From: JBFEYJ01 sp041562215
GTDB lineage: Bacteria > Pseudomonadota > Gammaproteobacteria > Thiohalomonadales > Thiohalomonadaceae
Length of the DNA: 6,921 nt
Direction of reading: 5' to 3'
NCBI GenBank assembly: GCA_041562215.1
Contig: JBFEYJ010000153.1
Span: forward strand, 1 to 6,921
Numbering within the stretch: the first letter of the stretch is position 1; each line of letters starts with the position of its first letter. Below, in pieces: positions 5,657-6,921 of this stretch. Position numbers and translations under genes: made by a program. The notes below the pieces were generated by a model. The model saw only the letters and a program-made list of their open reading frames with translations, was not told the origin of the DNA and searched no databases.

Positions 5657-6921
5657 TCACTCCGTCGGACGCACCGAGCCCGGCTCTACCTCCCCACCAA
5701 AGTGTTCCAGAATTGACTGCAACTGCGGATCACTCCGGACGGAGGCCTCTGCCGCTTCCTGTCTCGCCACCTGCTGTTCCTTGCGCAACTGTTGCGGGGT
5801 TGCCGCCTCCGGCTCGGCGCTGCCAAACTGCAGCCGCAGCTTACGTCCGTAATACATCTCAAGGGCCTGTGACAGCCCCTCTTCCCACTTGGGATTTCGC
5901 AGGTGAGCCGAACCCGGCTCCAGTGCGAGTTCAAGCAGATCACCTTGATGGCGAATCAGCGCCGAATGCTCCGCCAGTTGGCGCGTCATGCCGCTAAGAG
6001 GCAACTTGGCTACCAGTGAAGCCCAGGCCGACGCACCATCGAGTGGCTCTGCAGCCGCCCCGGGAGCCGGATCAGGCAAAACCGGCTCCGCCGTAGCCAC
6101 TGACGACGGCGGAACGCTCACTACCGGCGCAGTCACTGCCGGCTCCATCCGTGGCGGCTCCTCTTTCACCTGTGCTGGCTCCTTCGCCGGTTTCGGCTCA
6201 TCACGGCGCTCAGCCACACTGGGTGCCGCTGTGCCTGACCTGGTCGTCGTTGCTGCGGTGCTTCCGGCATTCACAGCGGAACCGGACACCGGCTGAAAAG
6301 CGAGCATGCGCAGCAGCACCATTTCAAAGCCGCAGCGCGGGTCGGGCGCCAGCGGCAAATCACGCCGACCGATGATACCGATCTGGTAATAGAGCTGCAC
6401 CTGTTCGAGACTCATCTGCGAGGCAAGTGCGAGTATCGCCTCGCGATCCCCCATAGAATCATCCAGCGCCGCCGGAACCTGCTGGGCCAATGCCAGACGC
6501 TGCAACAGCGTATTGAGCTCCGCCAACACACCGGCAAAATCAGGCGACTGCTCGGCCAGTCGGCCGACCGCGGTCATCAATCCCTCGCCATCGCCTTCGG
6601 CAAGGTATTGCAACAGCGGCAACACCCGCTCGCGGTCGATGCTGCCCAGCATCTCCTGCACCTCAGCGGTGGTCACCTGGCCACCGCCGTAGGCAATGGC
6701 CTGATCGAGCAGGCTCAAGCCGTCACGCATCGAACCATCGGCGGCACGAGCCAGCGCGGTCAATGCCGGGGTTTCCGCCGCGACCCCCTCCTGCTGAAGA
6801 ATGTGTGCCAGATGGTCGCGGATCAACTCTAGCGACAGGCGCTTGAGGTTAAATTGCAGGCAACGCGAGAGGATGGTTACCGGCAGCTTCTGTGGGTCGG
6901 TCGTGGCGAGCAGGAACTTTA
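5657..6921 (-). CDS. dnaX: DNA polymerase III subunit tau (DnaX), 5' end beyond the window
   Basis: The C-terminal 420 residues of the clamp-loader ATPase. The frame is open to the right window edge, so the true start is outside. Seen from the N-terminal side: KFLLATTDPQKLPV (sensor 1 region), then LSRCLQF with the SRC arginine finger (6860-6868), and ADGSMRDGLSLLDQAIAYG with the sensor 2 arginine at 6725-6727. A helical domain III follows and ends at RCGFEMVLLRMLAFQP (about 6298-6345). Next is a Pro/Ala/Glu-rich linker (about 6030-6295), and then a C-terminal tau domain ending SDPQLQSILEHFGGEVEPGS, like the polymerase-binding end of tau. The Walker A and B motifs lie outside the window. No A-AAA-AAG-type slippery run exists on the coding strand, so an E. 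coli-style gamma product is not supported. A TTG at 6826 in this frame is internal, not a start. Confidence 0.97.
   Translation of the reverse strand, partial: KFLLATTDPQKLPVTILSRCLQFNLKRLSLELIRDHLAHILQQEGVAAETPALTALARAADGSMRDGLSLLDQAIAYGGGQVTTAEVQEMLGSIDRERVLPLLQYLAEGDGEGLMTAVGRLAEQSPDFAGVLAELNTLLQRLALAQQVPAALDDSMGDREAILALASQMSLEQVQLYYQIGIIGRRDLPLAPDPRCGFEMVLLRMLAFQPVSGSAVNAGSTAATTTRSGTAAPSVAERRDEPKPAKEPAQVKEEPPRMEPAVTAPVVSVPPSSVATAEPVLPDPAPGAAAEPLDGASAWASLVAKLPLSGMTRQLAEHSALIRHQGDLLELALEPGSAHLRNPKWEEGLSQALEMYYGRKLRLQFGSAEPEAATPQQLRKEQQVARQEAAEASVRSDPQLQSILEHFGGEVEPGSVRPTE

Noticed and set aside
5299..5997. 232-codon + strand open frame across ybaB, the gap and the end of dnaX.
   Set aside because: It runs antisense to two conserved genes and has low-complexity Pro/Ala content from the opposite frame of the DnaX linker.
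5657..6826. dnaX starting at the TTG at 6824-6826.
   Set aside because: The frame continues upstream with classic DnaX sequence (ATTDPQKLPV, LSRCLQF), so this TTG is an internal Leu codon.

Overview
The window reads as chromosomal DNA from a gammaproteobacterium. The evidence is the conserved dnaX-ybaB-recR block, a gammaproteobacterial-type RsgA with a basic N-terminal tail, and a GC-rich core (36 of 60 bases G or C in one hand-counted rsgA line). The protein set would fit a Chromatiales-like or sulfur-oxidiser-like lineage, but this is an inference and no species can be named.

Left block (about 49-3039, + strand): a membrane M48/Ste24-type zinc metalloprotease, a small exported monohaem cytochrome c, a pterin-4a-carbinolamine dehydratase (phhB), and the ribosome-assembly GTPase rsgA. 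The first three are packed end to end with ATGA-type junctions and are probably co-transcribed. rsgA follows after 38 bases.

Middle block (3040-4515): this looks like an accessory island between two housekeeping blocks. Directly after rsgA lies a decayed relic of a gene with thrombospondin type 3 (calcium-binding, OmpA-family-like) repeats, scattered over all three forward frames with stops and lost cysteines. It is followed by an intact, distinctly AT-richer gene for a WcbI-family protein (putative CoA-dependent polysaccharide acyltransferase) with no other polysaccharide genes in view. This is the least ordinary part of the window.

Right block (4516-6921, - strand): recR, ybaB and the 3' part of dnaX in the classic order dnaX-ybaB-recR, read right to left. 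These encode recombinational repair, a nucleoid-associated protein and the clamp-loader tau subunit. recR converges on the WcbI-like gene. dnaX is cut by the right window edge. A 214-base gap between dnaX and ybaB holds clustered GTG/CAC dyads and a short inverted repeat that may be regulatory.

I do not see a wholly new multi-gene system. The strongest leads are the relic repeat gene, the orphan transferred WcbI-like gene, and a small cytochrome c with no methionine available as the distal haem ligand.
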